A DNA stretch of 64,000 nt from Isoetes taiwanensis (GCA_021234155.1 JAJEKV010000057.1:6169821-6233820); one strand, 5' to 3'; counted from the first letter of the stretch, positions 47,063-59,036 are shown. Notes: generated by a model from the sequence alone, not told the origin. Translations and numbers: made by a program.

Positions 47063-49494
47063 TTTTTTTTGAAGAACGTGTTTTACTTCATATTATACAC
47101 TCAAAATATTATAAAGTACTTCCAGAAGTAAGAAATGTCCCTGAAGCATCAATCACTTTTAGATGATTACTCCATATTGGAATTTTAATACGATCAGGCC
47201 AATTGGAGATCTGAAAGCAATTATACAACTTCTTACGAATTTCTTGAAGCACCACCTGAGAAGAAATACGCTTATCATAAAAGACCTTTCTTCGCCTTCG
47301 CTTCCATACACTCCATATTAGCCAAGACTTTGCCATGTGAAATGCAATCCTTTTAGAAGCAGTCCACTGATTTGGATAAATACCCAAAAGAAAGTGCTGA
47401 TTATCCAAAGATACTCCAAAAGAGAATGCAAACCGGGACCTAAGACTACTCACCTCAGACACAAATATAAACAAGATAATGTTTCAATGCACCGCCATAC
47501 ATTGGGCAAAGTGGGCTTACTCCCCGCTTTTAAAGCGATGAACCATCTCATTAACTCTCAAAGAGCGATGAATCACCTGCCAAAGTAGAACATTTACCTT
47601 TGGAGGATTATATTTAGACCAAACAAGGTTCCAGATGGATTGCCATTGAGAAGGCAAAGTCTGTAAGTGCCATTTTCGAGAAGGTGATAAAGTATTTGAG
47701 GAGGTAAGCAATCTGTAGCATGAACTTACTAGCTTATTGCCTTCTTTAATACCTTGAACAAAGTTCCAAAGATCTCTTGTTACCCACCTTCTTAATTAGA
47801 GGAAGAGCACTTGCTACATAAGCCCATATAATCGATATCTTTATCCAACAACCCATATGTCTCCTCAAACCATTGCCAAGGAGCAATGTCAATACCAAAA
47901 TACCAATTGCTCAATAGAAATAATACCGCTCTTCTCCACCTCGCTGGGAATGCGATGCATAAATTCTACAACCGGGTGTAGTTGTCCATGAGTATACAAA
48001 GGCAACCACGTAAAGGGGAAAATGCCCGGAGACAAGCTTCCCAATCAAATGTAATCACTGGCTTTGGACTACCTTCCGCAGGGCGAAGCTAGCCGCTCAA
48101 GATTGGAGAGGCATGTGAAGAAGCTTTCAATGGATATAACAATGCCCAAGGGAGCTCAACTCTCACACCTCGCTATGAAAACCATACACTTCTTTACTGA
48201 TTGTTTAAGTAACTTCATACCGTGATGCACAATCATCTTTCAACAAACTGAACAATAGCTTAGAAGCTAAGACCTTACCCCCAGAAAGAAAGATCCAACA
48301 TACCAAGTCCTCCTTGTTGTTTAAACAACATACATTTCTTCCACGCCAACTTCACAGTGCCTCCTTGATTGGTACACCAGACAAAATCTCTTACAATCTT
48401 TTTTATCTCTGCAAACTTAGAAGCTGGAGCCAATAGAACTGAAACCAAATAAATATGCGTATTGTTCAATACTGACTTAGCTACTTGAATTCTACCTGCC
48501 AAGGATAACTTTGAACCTCTCCACCAAATCAGTTGCCTTTGTAAATTTAAGATAATTTCATCCCATGCTTCATTCATGTCAATATCTAAACCAAAGGGGA
48601 CTCCTAGAAGCTTTGTCTTTGCAGATGGTACAACAACCTTCCAGGCATACTCATATAAAAAAATGCGGAACTGCTTCCTTCCCCACCCATAAAGCAATTG
48701 AAAATATATCCAAAATCTTTTTAATTATCTGCACATTATTCTCTTCACCATCCACTAGCAAGAAGGTATCGTCTGCAAACTGATTAACCAAAACCTGTTC
48801 ACCTTCATCCAATAATAATCCCTTAACCAAACCATCCTTTTCAGCCTCATGCAATAGTGGCGAAAGTCCTTCTGCAGCTAAAGGGCAACCTTGCCTTAGT
48901 CCACGTTCAATTGGAAAAAGCACCAATGGTTCTCCATGATACAATACTACCCCCTTAGCAAAAATCAACATTTTTTTGCATCATAGATCGGAAACCAGAC
49001 CCAAATCCCAATTTCAAAAGCATGGCATCCAAGAAAGTCCACTTCACACTATCATAAGGTTTAGCAAAATCCAATTTTAAATATAGAAGATTTTGACCTG
49101 AACATTGGGCCCAATGAACTCCTTCATATGCTGCCACTATATTATGAAAAATTTGTCGACCTGGAAGAAAGCCTGACTGAGCCGCATCTATTCTCAATCC
49201 CAAAACCTGTTTAAGTCTTTCTGCATAGGCTTTTGCAATAATTTTATAGATAGTAGATAGAAGAGTTATTGGGCGCCAATCATGAATGCTCACAGGTTCT
49301 TTCACTTTAGGAATAAGAGAAATCAAACCCGTATTCAAAATCCTATCAAATTGATGTGAAGTACACAAATCTTTGTAGGCCTCCATAATGCTTACTGACG
49401 TCCATTCCCAATACCTTTTAAAAAATTCTACAGGGATACCATCCATACCTGGACATTTATCTGAAGCCAACTCAAATATTGCTGCTCGCAATTC
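47063..49494 (-). mobile_element. 5'-truncated L1-type LINE with target-site duplication
   Basis: The minus-strand insert runs from RT (49494) to a poly(A) tail (T run 47061-47070). It is flanked by AGACAGTTCTT at 47052-47062 and 49495-49505, an 11-bp target-site duplication that partly overlaps the tail. The truncation lies just before the reverse transcriptase, so endonuclease and ORF1 are absent. It belongs to a different LINE subfamily from the one at 17.4-23.6 kb, judged by its RT wording. Confidence 0.8.
47109..49494 (-). pseudogene. LINE ORF2 fragment: RT and zf-RVT
   Basis: Reading downward: ELRAAIFELASDKCPGMDGI (49494-49435), DWRPITLLSTIYKIIAKAYA, QSGFLPGRQIFHNIVAAYE, LLYLKLDFAKPYDSVKW (catalytic Asp; the usual KAYD is KPYD), GLRQGCPLAAEGLSPLLHEA (the segment after GCPLA is shortened), and the catalytic box VNQFADDTFLLVD (about 48770). 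Then KTKLLGVPFGLDIDMNEAWD and KQQGGLGMLDL (48697-48275), followed by a zf-RVT scrap YNPPKVNVLLWQVIHRSL (about 47610). Frameshifts near 48960, 48690 and 48270 and further stops break it. Confidence 0.85.
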
Positions 49495-49505
49495 AGACAG
49501 TTCTT

Positions 49506-51259
49506 GCATGCCAAGCATAATAACAAAGTCTTGCAACACCACTAATCCAGCATAATAAATGGATTTTCAATGATGTAATATGCATTGGGATAATGGACCT
49601 CTTTTGTATTACCTGTCATGTATTATACTATGTCCTACAAGTACTATCTTTTGGGAAAGCGTGGCCCATGGAGAAATTTAAGAAATGTTAAAAATTGAAA
49701 TTGTACATGAGATGTTAAAACAATAAAGCTCAATTTATCAGGTTTAATTTATTAAATATGAATTGGACTATGTTGTAGTGGATGTAAAATAGTGTCAGCT
49801 TTAAACACTATTTAAGGAAGGTGAAGCAGATGATTTGCTCTATTAAATCTCATAACCGAGCTATCAGGTTTTATTTTTTAGTGGCATGCTCTAGCTCCTT
49901 CAATTGTTCTCCAATAACATGAAAGCTGATCTCCAATAAAGATCTAAAAATTTGAATATTGTGATGTATTGTAATCCGCAATAAAGACGTCGGAATATGA
50001 ATATTAGTTGTGATGTATGTTACATTCAAAAATGCTAGATTTGAATATTCTGAGTGCGTAAAACAATTTACTTAGTTGCAATTATGAACATTTTGCATGT
50101 TTGCAGGGTAAGTATAAAATACAGTCGCAAGAAGAAAAAAAAAATTATAAGTATATCTGGAAGTGTATCTGAAGAAAAATACAGCAGCAATTTTGACCTG
50201 CTTACCGATGACATTGTTTGAACATACAGAACTATATACAGAAGAGGAGATATACATAAGTCTATCTCCTCGTCGAGGCTCATCTTGAGTCATATTATAT
50301 AAGTTGTAAGAACAGTAAATAGAAAAAAGATGCCATTGAAATAGAGTAGAAGAGAAGGAAAACACGTATTCTATATAGAGATGCATAGCAACATATGCTC
50401 TATTTGAAATTGTATGTGGCATCGGTATTGTGCTATCTTGACTTGTTCAATGACATTGGCATCTCAGAGCTTGCAGAGGAAGCAAGCGTCAAGGTATTGC
50501 CTCAAGATATGGCGATCTATTTATGTGTATCGCCTCGTGTTCACGCATTATTGCGTAAAGCATAACCTGCTATCGCCCTTTAGCATTTGCACTTAATAAA
50601 ACACAAAGAAGTCATCAAAATGAAATATGCAAAAGAAAATCGACATAATACAATCGGAAAAAACTCAGCCGCAACCAAAAAAATCAATAGAAACATAGGT
50701 AAAATAACCTTTTGAGAAACTTTCTTTGATGATTCAAAAGAGAACCTCCAGAATCCTTAAGTTGCAACTAAAAACTCCAAGAAAACCACAACAAAAGTAG
50801 CCACCAAGAGATTTCTTTGATGATTCAGAAGAGACACCCCAAATCATACAAAACTACAATTCTAGAATGGGGCTCGCATGAAAACGACAAAAACCTCCCG
50901 GTTTCTCATTCATCTCAGCAGATTTTCTACAATGGTGGATAGTGGGTGTAGCCACACACATGCGAACTACCCACGAAGAAAAATAAAGGGAATGTCCAAT
51001 TATACAACTTGGACCCCATGAAATATAATGCTAATAAGATGTTTGGTTTGTGTACCTGCAGAAAGCTTATCACCGGGATTAAAAAATCCCGCCCTTTCGA
51101 GTTTTCGAGGAAAAACCCTAGTGATAAGCCTTCGTCAAGGGGCTTGGACAAACGTAAGGTTGAGAATTCGCTCCAAAAAAACCCACAAATGGAGAAGTCG
51201 AAGCTGCTGCCGCTTGCCAACCTGTACTTGCACATCACCAACACTAAAACAAATGTGAC
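49506..51259. other. Intergenic, no gene recognised
   Basis: AT-rich sequence without recognisable genes. TCTAGAATGGGGCTCGCATG and following bases at 50861-50903 recur at 51576-51616, next to the duplications below. Confidence 0.4.
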
Positions 51260-51354
51260 AAAACAAACCTCCCAAAGTGGAGGGGCTGATCACGCGTGCC
51301 ACGCGACAACAAAACAAAAACCTCTTCAAATAGAGGGGCTGGTCACGCGTGCCA
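51260..51354. repeat. Tandem duplication, two copies of about 47 bp
   Basis: ACAAAACAAACCTCCCAAAG to CACGCGTGCCACG (51258-51305) is followed at once by AACAAAACAAAAACCTCTTC to CACGCGTGCCAGG (51307-51354). Both contain GAGGGGCTG(A/G)TCACGCGTGCC. Confidence 0.8.
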
Positions 51355-51394
51355 GGCAATAAATACATTAAATAATTAAGGGGAGGGAGGGTGG

Positions 51395-51950
51395 GTTTCA
51401 AAGAATAGAGAATAAGGTATTGCTGAGAGAGAAGAGAAAACGCCGATGAGACGTTGATGAAGAATCTCGCCTAATATAGCGATCTCCCACCAGAGAAGGC
51501 ATGCAATCATGCATGCGAGACATGCATGCTCACCCCCTCTAGAATCTCAATCCGAGGGCTCGGATCGATGGAATTCTAGAATGGGGCTCGCATGAAAATG
51601 ACAAAAACCTCCCGAATAGAAGAGAACTTCCTTATCAAAACGGGATCGAGGACGAAGGTCAAAGGATTATGGCTAAAGAAGAGGCAAGGCTAAGAAAGGA
51701 CATGCCATAACATGAAAGAAATGCCAAATGGGTCAATCCAAGCAGGGAGAAGCCCCTCCCCTACATGGTTTCAAAGAATAGAGAATAAGGTACTGCTGAG
51801 AGAGAAGAGGAAGCGCCGATGAGACGTTGATGAAGAACCTCGCCTAATATAGCGATCTCCACCAGAGAAGGCATGCAATGCATGCATGCGAGACATGCAT
51901 GCTCGCCCCCTCTAGAATCTCGAACCGAGGGCTCTGATCGATGGAATCGA
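51395..51950. repeat. Segmental duplication, two copies of about 175 bp, 374 bp apart
   Basis: TTTCAAAGAATAGAGAATAA to GATCGATGGAAT occurs at about 51396-51571 and again at about 51770-51950, with a handful of substitutions and small indels. Each copy contains GACGTTGATGAAGAA, CGCCTAATATAGCGATCTCC and alternating GCATGCATGC runs. The intervening piece ends with the CTCGCATGAAAATGAC sequence also seen at 50870. Confidence 0.85.
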
Positions 51951-52334
51951 AATGAAGCTCCAGGCATGGCACTAACATAAGAAAAATCTCTGCGGGCCAG
52001 TCCTGCCAAAACAGCCATCAAACAAGCACTTCCATGTGCCGGATCTGTGCCATAGTCGAAATAAAAAAATGACCTCTTTCCGTCCTTTTTTAGAAAATTT
52101 AGCCAGCCATGTCGAAAAAGGCCTCCAACTGTCAGAGTTTCTGTGGCAGAAACTTTCCGACAGTGCACAATTCGCGGTTTCATTGCTCATGGTGGCACTG
52201 TTGGAAAGTTTTCGCCATGGAAACCCCTCCCCGTGGTGGTTTCATATTACATAAACATTAAGCACTCCATTATTCTTCAATCATGCAACTACTTTATAAT
52301 ACATATAGATAGATAGTATTTTTACGTCATGCCC
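51951..52334. other. Intergenic, no gene recognised
   Basis: No coding sequence with family resemblance. Short frames on both strands overlap and are treated as chance. Confidence 0.4.
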
Positions 52335-52370
52335 ATTCTATTCTATTGTATTGTATTCTATTCTATTCTT
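52335..52370. repeat. Pentanucleotide microsatellite (ATTCT/ATTGT)n
   Basis: Seven imperfect units of ATTCT or ATTGT directly before the SINE candidate. Confidence 0.85.
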
Positions 52371-52377
52371 GCCCATT

Positions 52378-52523
52378 GCGGTAGTAGCTCAGTGGAGTGG
52401 TAAGGCCGTGGGTTGGGGTGGCCTCCACCGTGCTTCAAAACCCACTAACTACTATTGGATGGAAGAAGTGGGTGGGTGCAAGTCCCACCAACATTACTTT
52501 AAAACATAAAATAAAAATAAAAA
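52378..52523 (+). mobile_element. tRNA-derived SINE candidate
   Basis: The head has a good RNA polymerase III A box (TAGCTCAGTGG, 52385-52395) and a B-box-like GCTTCAAAACC (52432-52442), at near-tRNA spacing. It cannot fold as a normal tRNA because the region between the boxes is altered. A short unrelated body follows, then an A-rich tail of the AAAATAAAAATAAAAA type (52501-52523). This layout is that of plant SINEs, which depend on LINE machinery. No target-site duplication was identified. Confidence 0.6.
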
Positions 52524-53030
52524 TTGGCCTGTATTACCACATCAAACTCCTTGAAGCAATATGAATTGGCACATATGGATTGGCTTGCCTTATTAGTTTA
52601 AGCCTATAATATACGTAATGAAAATAAAATCATATTCATCATAGAGCCCATATTAGCACATTAAACTCTTTGAAGCAATATGAATTGGCTTACCTTTAAA
52701 ATCTCTACTATATTCTATTTTATTCTTATAAGCCTGTAGTATGCATAATAGATGCTTATTAGTGTAAGCTTGTAGTATTTGTAAGAGATGCTTATTAGTA
52801 TAATAGATGCTTCTGCAAGCTTATAGTATTTGTAAGAGATGCTTATTAGTATAACACTACAGAAGGAAACAATGTATTGGCACATGTTAATTGATTGACA
52901 TTATTAGCTCAAACCTATAGAATGAGTAATAGATGGATATTAACAATGCATTGCCATATGTTAATTGGCTTATATACCTTATTGGCTTAAGCCCACATAA
53001 TGCATAAGAGATGGATAAGGGAAGCGGATT
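52524..53030. other. AT-rich intergenic with tandem units
   Basis: No gene. Contains the short tandem units at 52729-52854 and several variants of CTTTGAAGCAATATGAATTGGC (about 52548 and 52669), which suggest repeated local duplication. Confidence 0.4.
52729..52854. repeat. Three tandem units of about 40-50 bp
   Basis: AAGCTTGTAGTATTTGTAAG and GATGCTTATTAGTATAA at 52766-52803 recur at 52817-52854 with one change. A diverged third unit lies at 52729-52765. Confidence 0.75.
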
Positions 53031-53700
53031 TGTGACGTTCCAAAGACGCGATACCCGGGGCGTGATACCGTCTTCGCCTCGCCACGCTGCATTACGCCAC
53101 CCGGTGGCGACGGTACGCGCTGGCGTGTAGCCAGGTGAGTAGCCCTAGGGGGCAACTTGCCAGAAATATGTGCAACTATTAATGTGCACATTTTCCAATG
53201 TACACATTAATGTGGGCACACATTTACAAGTGGACACTTCATGCCAAGTGGGCCACACCCATAGGTGCAATTAATGTGCACATTTTCCAATGTACACATT
53301 AATGTGGGCACACATTTCCATGTGTGCACATTTGGCCACCTAGCCCTTAAAGGCAAGTGGGCCCATTTCCAATTATCCCACATGCCAAAAGAGGATAATT
53401 GGAAACCCTAACCAACCCCCTTGTCTATATAGGGTGGGAAACCCTAACTTGCCCATTTTCGATTTTAGGGCTTTTAGAACTTCTGCTTTGGCCGCCTCAA
53501 CGCCCAAAAACCGCATCCCGCATCACCTTGAGAATTGCATCCTTAGTTTCCCTTGATTCGAGCGTCTCAGCAGGATGGTCGAGCTCAGGTCAGGAGGAGC
53601 CCCTCAAGGATCAGGTATTTGGCCAATTAGATAGTCTAAACCCTATTTTAGTCATTGAATCAGTAGTTTTAGCCTATTAGATTGGCCATAGCAGCCCTCT
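53031..53700 (+). repeat. LTR-like segment with TATA box
   Basis: Starts TGTGACGTTCC, is relatively GC-rich, and contains a TATA box (TCTATATAGGG, about 53424-53434) followed by a plausible transcribed leader. It could be an LTR of a gypsy element or a solo LTR. No partner copy is visible in the window, so the right boundary and the call are tentative. Confidence 0.3.
53178..53317. repeat. Two identical 48-bp palindromic repeats
   Basis: 53178-53225 and 53270-53317 are identical over 48 bp. Within each, TTAATGTG-CACATT and AATGTACACATTAA are inverted around TTCC, so each can fold as a hairpin. They lie upstream of the TATA box at 53424. Confidence 0.9.
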
Positions 53701-54903
53701 AGATCTCTAGATAGCAGAATCTAACTAAAGAACCTAACTCTATGTTGTAGATTAGATCTAGTTCTTTAGTTCTCTGTGAAGTATATGGATGATGTATCTC
53801 TATGAGCTCCTTGTATTGGGAAGGGGGGTAGAGACCTAAAGCTTTGTAGTTGATGCTCCTAGAGTAGCCTCTCTAGCACACCGTGGATTCGCCTCAGGCA
53901 CAAGAGCCACACCGGGATGTGGGTGAAGGGGCCAGACCGGGCCGAGAAGGAGGTTCATGTCCCCGACTCTTGAACGATCCCTCCGGGTGTAAAGCCTACC
54001 GGGATCATTGTGACTAGGCCCAATGGCTTGCCACCGCGTCTTGGGCAAGGCATGGGCTCGACAAATGAAGTGGTGTTCACTTTCCGTGGGTCTAGTCGAC
54101 TGCAAAGGGCCCTCTAGTCACCTTGAGTCAAAGATGTAGATCTCGGAGGGAGTGATCCCTACCGCCCCATCTGGAATCGGGAAGATGAACCCGTGAGTAG
54201 CCCCTTTGGCTATGCATCCGTGGGGCTACTGATCGGTCCCCGACACTTTTCGCACCACTCCAAGGTGTGCAATGTGGGAGGGGCGGATGGAGTGGACAAC
54301 CCTAAGCCATGTTCATATGCCAGCCAAATCCATTGCCATGAATTGCCCTCGCAATGAACTCGAGACCCAAGCCGCCGGGCCATCCCCTTGAGTCCGAGCC
54401 TTGGGTAGGATCCCCCTATATGATGTCTTGATCTTTGTCTATGCAGATATGTGGAGGACCATCCTTCGTGATGGTCATATGATGTTGATGTATATGCTAT
54501 CGACATGTATGCTACGCCTCCAGCCTAGGTAGGCCCCGAGGGAGACGGTGCAATGACCCTTCCACTCTTCCCACCGGAACCCGCCACGCTGTTGCAAAGT
54601 CATGTGGAGGGCCCCTCAGATTAGCATGGAGCTGGTATGGGGATGAACTCCCTGTTTGTATACGGTGAGGGCACCGTGATACGAGTAGGGGACGCCACAA
54701 AGGTATCGAGCTATGTTCTTGGAGACCAAGAGCAAAGCACCGCCATGTTCCCAAAGAGCACTAACTTGATAGGATCCTTAAACCCTAAAAATGGGAAAAT
54801 TTTTTTTTCTCATTTTGTAGTTTATGCTAAGCTAGTAACAGCTTAAAATGAATAGAAATGTAAAAAGATTAAAAATTAGTGAGCCAACATCCAAAAGTAG
54901 GAA
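53701..54903. other. Unassigned, possible retroelement leader
   Basis: GC-rich sequence with short frames on both strands and no recognisable protein. I looked for a tRNA-Met primer-binding site (TGGTATCAGAG) and did not see one. Confidence 0.3.
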
Positions 54904-55227
54904 TCTCACACGTCACGCCAGACGCATTTCTACATTCTAGAAATCTGGGTCGGGCAACGCGGTGAGACATTCACTTTTGACACCAAAAAGTTGTAAATTA
55001 CAAGAAAATACCTTGATAATTCTAATTTTAAGCTAAGAATTAGTAGATTTAGCATGTTACATGTTAATTTAATAGTGGGCCCCACCATGTCTCTCACCGC
55101 GCCGCCAGATGTGTTTCTAGATTCTAGGAATGGGCTGGGCGCAACGCGGTGAGACCTTGCTTAATTAGGTGTTTTAGATGCCTTAGACAACCCAAAAGGT
55201 AGTTTAAAAGTTGACCTAAATTTGGCC

Positions 55228-55237
55228 CTATAAATAG
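55228..55237 (+). promoter_or_regulatory. TATA box after hairpin pair 1
   Basis: CTATAAATAG, 73 bp after the second hairpin unit and followed by a C-rich leader. Probably an LTR-type promoter. Confidence 0.5.
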
Positions 55238-55338
55238 AACCGCACCCCTCCCATTTTTCCCCGTTCTTCCCTAGAACTTCGCCGTGGATCGCCAAGGCGA
55301 TTTCCCGGGCGCTTAGCTCCGGATCGACAAACCGTAAG

Positions 55339-56640
55339 ATGATGGCACGCATAAAAACAGATCGCCGGAAGCCTCGTGAGGAGCGATCCTCCAAATACCG
55401 CCAGTTCCCGCATCTTTCTGAGAATCCTTCAAGACCGCCTTTCTCCCGAAGGCGAATCTTCTTCGAAACAGGATGCAGTGTTCTGACAGAGCCACTCACA
55501 CAGAAGCTCTTTGAGGACGACCGCCGGACGCCATGAACCGATCCTCGGCCCTAAATTGCAATGTGAGGAGGGAAGAAGCGCCAGCAGCGCCAGGAGCAAC
55601 CCCTGAGGACGCCAACCCACGAGGGAGCACAGGGAACAAAGGACCCATCAACAGCCCGTGAGCAACCCTGTGGCCGAGATCCACCCCGCAGGAGGAGCGT
55701 GCAAGAGAGGAACAAAGAACCACCGGAACTCACCCCGGAGGAAGAGGTCGACGCCGCACGCTTCGGCCCACAAGTACGGGGTTAAAGAGCCACGGGCGCG
55801 AGAACAAAGAGTCGGAAGACGACCGACTACGCCTGTACGGATCCAAGAAGAGGAAGGCCAAGGCCATCAAGGCAAAAAGGCAGAAAGTTGTGAAGGTCGG
55901 GAAGCGGCAGAAACTCTCGTATCAACGAGCCGTCAGCTTAAGAAACCCCGCCTTCCACCGACGACTGACCAAGACTACGCGGTTTCGAGCGCAGACGGGC
56001 AAGCTCTTCAAAGCCCCCTACCGTGAGGAAGAGGTCCCGAAGCGCATACCCCAAGAGCGGGAGGAGGGCGGACAGTGGCTTAAGCCCCCACCGCTCCCGA
56101 CGGATATAGGGTCAAGGCCCCACGGCCACAACGGGAGGGCATATGTGATAGACCCCGCCAAGGTCTATCGAAGAGGATCAAGGAGCACAACGCTTACATG
56201 GCGGCGGGGAGGCCTACAACGATATTACCGAGCACCGGGTGAGAACGATTGAAGGCGACACCGGACGAAGAGCCGCATTAATCGGCCCCTCCACCAAAGC
56301 CCAAGCCTCCCCCGAGCACCGTGGAAGAAGCGAGCAAGAAGAAGAAGTTGGAAGACAGTGGCACTCAAGGAGATCCGCCACTTCCGTAAGAGTTACTTCT
56401 GACTCTCGATTCCCCTGGCCGCCCAAATATTTTGGTCCGCTGGGTCATGCAAGAATACAACACGTATACGCGCTGCGGACCGACGAGATGTCGCCAGAGT
56501 TTTTACAAGAGGCGGCCGAAGCGCATAGTAAAAAGCATTTTGAAGATTCAACGGCCGCACGGTGCACGCGAAGAGGCTTACCCTCATGAGGCAGATATGT
56601 ATCTTGCCGGGCACATCAAGGGAGAACGCCTTTGAACCTT
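55339..56640 (+). other. Unidentified coding-like region
   Basis: Basic, Arg/Lys/Glu-rich reading in broken frames: ARIKTDRRKPREERSSKYRQ (55345), a frame at 55658-56026 with RIQEEEGQGHQGKKAESC, another at 55890-56252, and a better block at 56239-56635 with TIEGDTGRRAALIGPSTKAQ. Composition suggests a nucleic-acid-binding or gag-like protein of a retroelement. No family is recognised. Confidence 0.25.
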
Positions 56641-57230
56641 GTAAATAACCAAAAATTTTGTTAATATAAAGAAATTTTTGTGTAAATAAAGTGTCAAACC
56701 CCGCTTAAATAGGTCAAGATATCGATCCCTAGCCTTTGTTTTAATTAAATTGGAGTTTTGAGCAAAATTGAGACGATGTCTCACACGTCGCCGCCAGACG
56801 ATTTCTACATTTTAGAAATCGGGCCGGGCAACGCAGTGAGACCATGCCAAAAAAATGCCCAAAACAGCTCCAAATCGACCAAGTAAGGGGTCAATTCTGC
56901 CTAACTCGATGAGTTTAGGGGAATTACAGCCTTAGATCACGTAAATGGAGTGAGCCTAGCCCAATTAGGACCCATGTCTCACACGTCGCCGCCGGAGACG
57001 TATTTCATTCTTCTCAAAATCGGCCTCAAGCAACGTAGTGAGACCTCGCACTATTTCTTCACCAAATGATCTCCAAGTTGTACAATAGGTTCAAAGTTGT
57101 CCTTAGCATGCTCAAACCCTAGAAATAGTCTTCAAACTTGCAATTGCATCCCTTAATAGGTCAGAATTGCCTAATTTCAGTAAATTCTAGGCCACCCAAA
57201 AATTAGGGTTCCCCCTTTTCTATAAATAAG

Positions 57231-57240
57231 TCCCCCATTT
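57231..57240 (+). promoter_or_regulatory. TATA box after hairpin pair 2
   Basis: TATAAATAAG, about 185 bp after the second unit of the second hairpin pair, followed by a C-rich leader as at 55228. Confidence 0.5.
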
Positions 57241-57299
57241 CTCAATTGGCACCCTGCAAATTTGCTCTCCACCGCTTAGGGCGATCTTTCAGCCCCCGA

Positions 57300-59036
57300 G
57301 GCTTCGCGCATCCGCTTTGATACTCCCTTCTTTGCTAGATCAATGGCCACCACCGACTTCGAGCGATGATGGTACAAATACAAGGTTCATGTTTGCCGAG
57401 GCATGTCAACGACATCTTCCAAGTCTTTGGGAAAGAAATCGACATCCAAGCCACGCTAAATGCAACCCAAGCATATAGGCGTGTGCTAGCTTAATTTCAA
57501 GCTAGGTAGGACCTTCCCTTGTCCAAGTCCCCCTTGCATAGGATACTTCGCTTCCCGCCTCGCCCTTTCAAGCAGGTTTTTTGGGCTTATGTCCCCAACA
57601 TCGCCAAGTACTTGACTAACAAGGCGCCAGAGGTCGCCTTTCGACTACATGGTCCCCGATGTACCAATAGGACCAAGTACTTTCTCTTTACACCGCAGCC
57701 CCTAGCCATCTTCTTTATCCCACCGCCGAACCCGGGGGGGTAACCTCTATCCCTCCCGATGGAGGTAGACCCCATAGCAAAGGTAAGAGGAAGAGCAGAT
57801 GTCGCTTCAAGTATCAACAGAACAGAAGCAAATGAGGATGAAGAGGAGTCTGACAACGGCGGATACACCTGAGCTCGACTCGCACGAACGGGCGCCAAGC
57901 GCAGTAGGAGCTGATCAATTTCGAAAGCAGAGCCGCCAGGCATCGAAGTTGCTCCCCACCCTGCTAGGCATCACAAGCCTAGCCCCTATCATCATCAACC
58001 GAGAGGAGTATCTACTCTCAACACATCCGTAACCTTCCCGGAATGCGGGAGAGGGAGCTCAGGTTGACTTAATCGCTTCCACCAACTCGCGGCAGACCGA
58101 CATGGACGACTTCATCGTCCGAGCCTCGACTTCCCGCCTCAAGTGAGGGAGGCCGACACCTACTGTGGGAGACGACCGGATATCCGTGCCTACAAAGCAG
58201 ATCGCAATTGATGGACGAGCTGGAGCTGCCAACAGAGGAGGAGTTCCTCGCCTCCAAGAACAGATGGGGATCCGTGGGAAGACCACGAGCATCCTAATGC
58301 CGAAGTCCTTCGACATCACCCCCGCCAAAAGGAGAAGGAATCGACCTCAAGAGGCTCGACCGCATCGATTAAAGACTACTGTGGAGCCGACTGAAATTGA
58401 GGTCGACGAAAAGTACGCGCGCACGTAGCCGAGGCCAAACAAGCCGGAGAAGCTTCGCCACAATAATAACGACAGTCGCCAGTACTACTTGTCACGCCGA
58501 TGGATGGGAGAATAGCTGTAATACACCGCAAGTTCAGTCCCGTGAGGTGAAGAAGGAGTGTTCATGCCGATTGCACTCTCGTGCTTCTGCAGTATGCTCG
58601 AATAGCAACAAACGCCGACTATGCCGCCTTAGTCAAGAGGGCAATGGCACTTGACCTTCTTCGACTTCGCCATACCCCACCGACGCCGCGAGATTATGCT
58701 GGATCGCGCCCTTACATCCCAATCAAGCAGTGGTAGAAGACCCGTGAGGGCCATACAGGAGGCTCTCGTCGGCAAGCATCATCGAACTTGGGTCACCTTT
58801 AGGGGACGCCCAAGTTAAGAAGTTTCTTGAAGACAACCCGCCTTTACCGGGCATTTCAAGACTAGTTAGACTCTTGATCCCTGAGACTTTTTGTATCCGA
58901 AATATTATATGATATATGAATATAAATCCTATTGCACTTTAAATGTTTTGTTGATGTATTTTGCCCCACAATTATACCAACAAGCATAATCAATGCAAGA
59001 GAACAAAGGAACTAACCATATAGCCATGAATCACTT
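57300..59036 (+). other. Unidentified coding-like region upstream of gypsy gag
   Basis: Broken plus-strand frames: FKQVFWAYVPNIAKYLTNKA (57570-57630), SLQVSTEQKQMRMKRSLTTA (57802), and ATNADYAALVKRAMALDLLR in a shifted frame near 58610-58670. They may belong to the same retroelement as the gag at 59037 onward or to another decayed copy. No family is recognised, and 58870-59036 shows nothing. Confidence 0.25.

Larger units (their letters stand above)
54904..57045. repeat. Four copies of a 65-70-bp hairpin-forming unit in two pairs
   Basis: Copies at about 54904-54968, 55089-55155, 56777-56843 and 56975-57045. The shared frame is GTCTCAC(A/C)CG(T)CGCCGCCAGA, a central TTTCTACATTCTAGAAA, then GGGC(A)ACGC(G/A)GTGAGAC. 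The ends GTCTCAC and GTGAGAC are complementary, and the centre is itself a small palindrome. Pairs are 185-198 bp apart and about 1.9 kb from each other. Each pair is followed by a TATA box (55228 and 57231). Confidence 0.8.

Noticed and set aside
52378-52450. Functional tRNA gene
   Set aside because: A-box and B-box-like words are present, but no acceptor stem or anticodon arm folds, and an A-rich tail follows.
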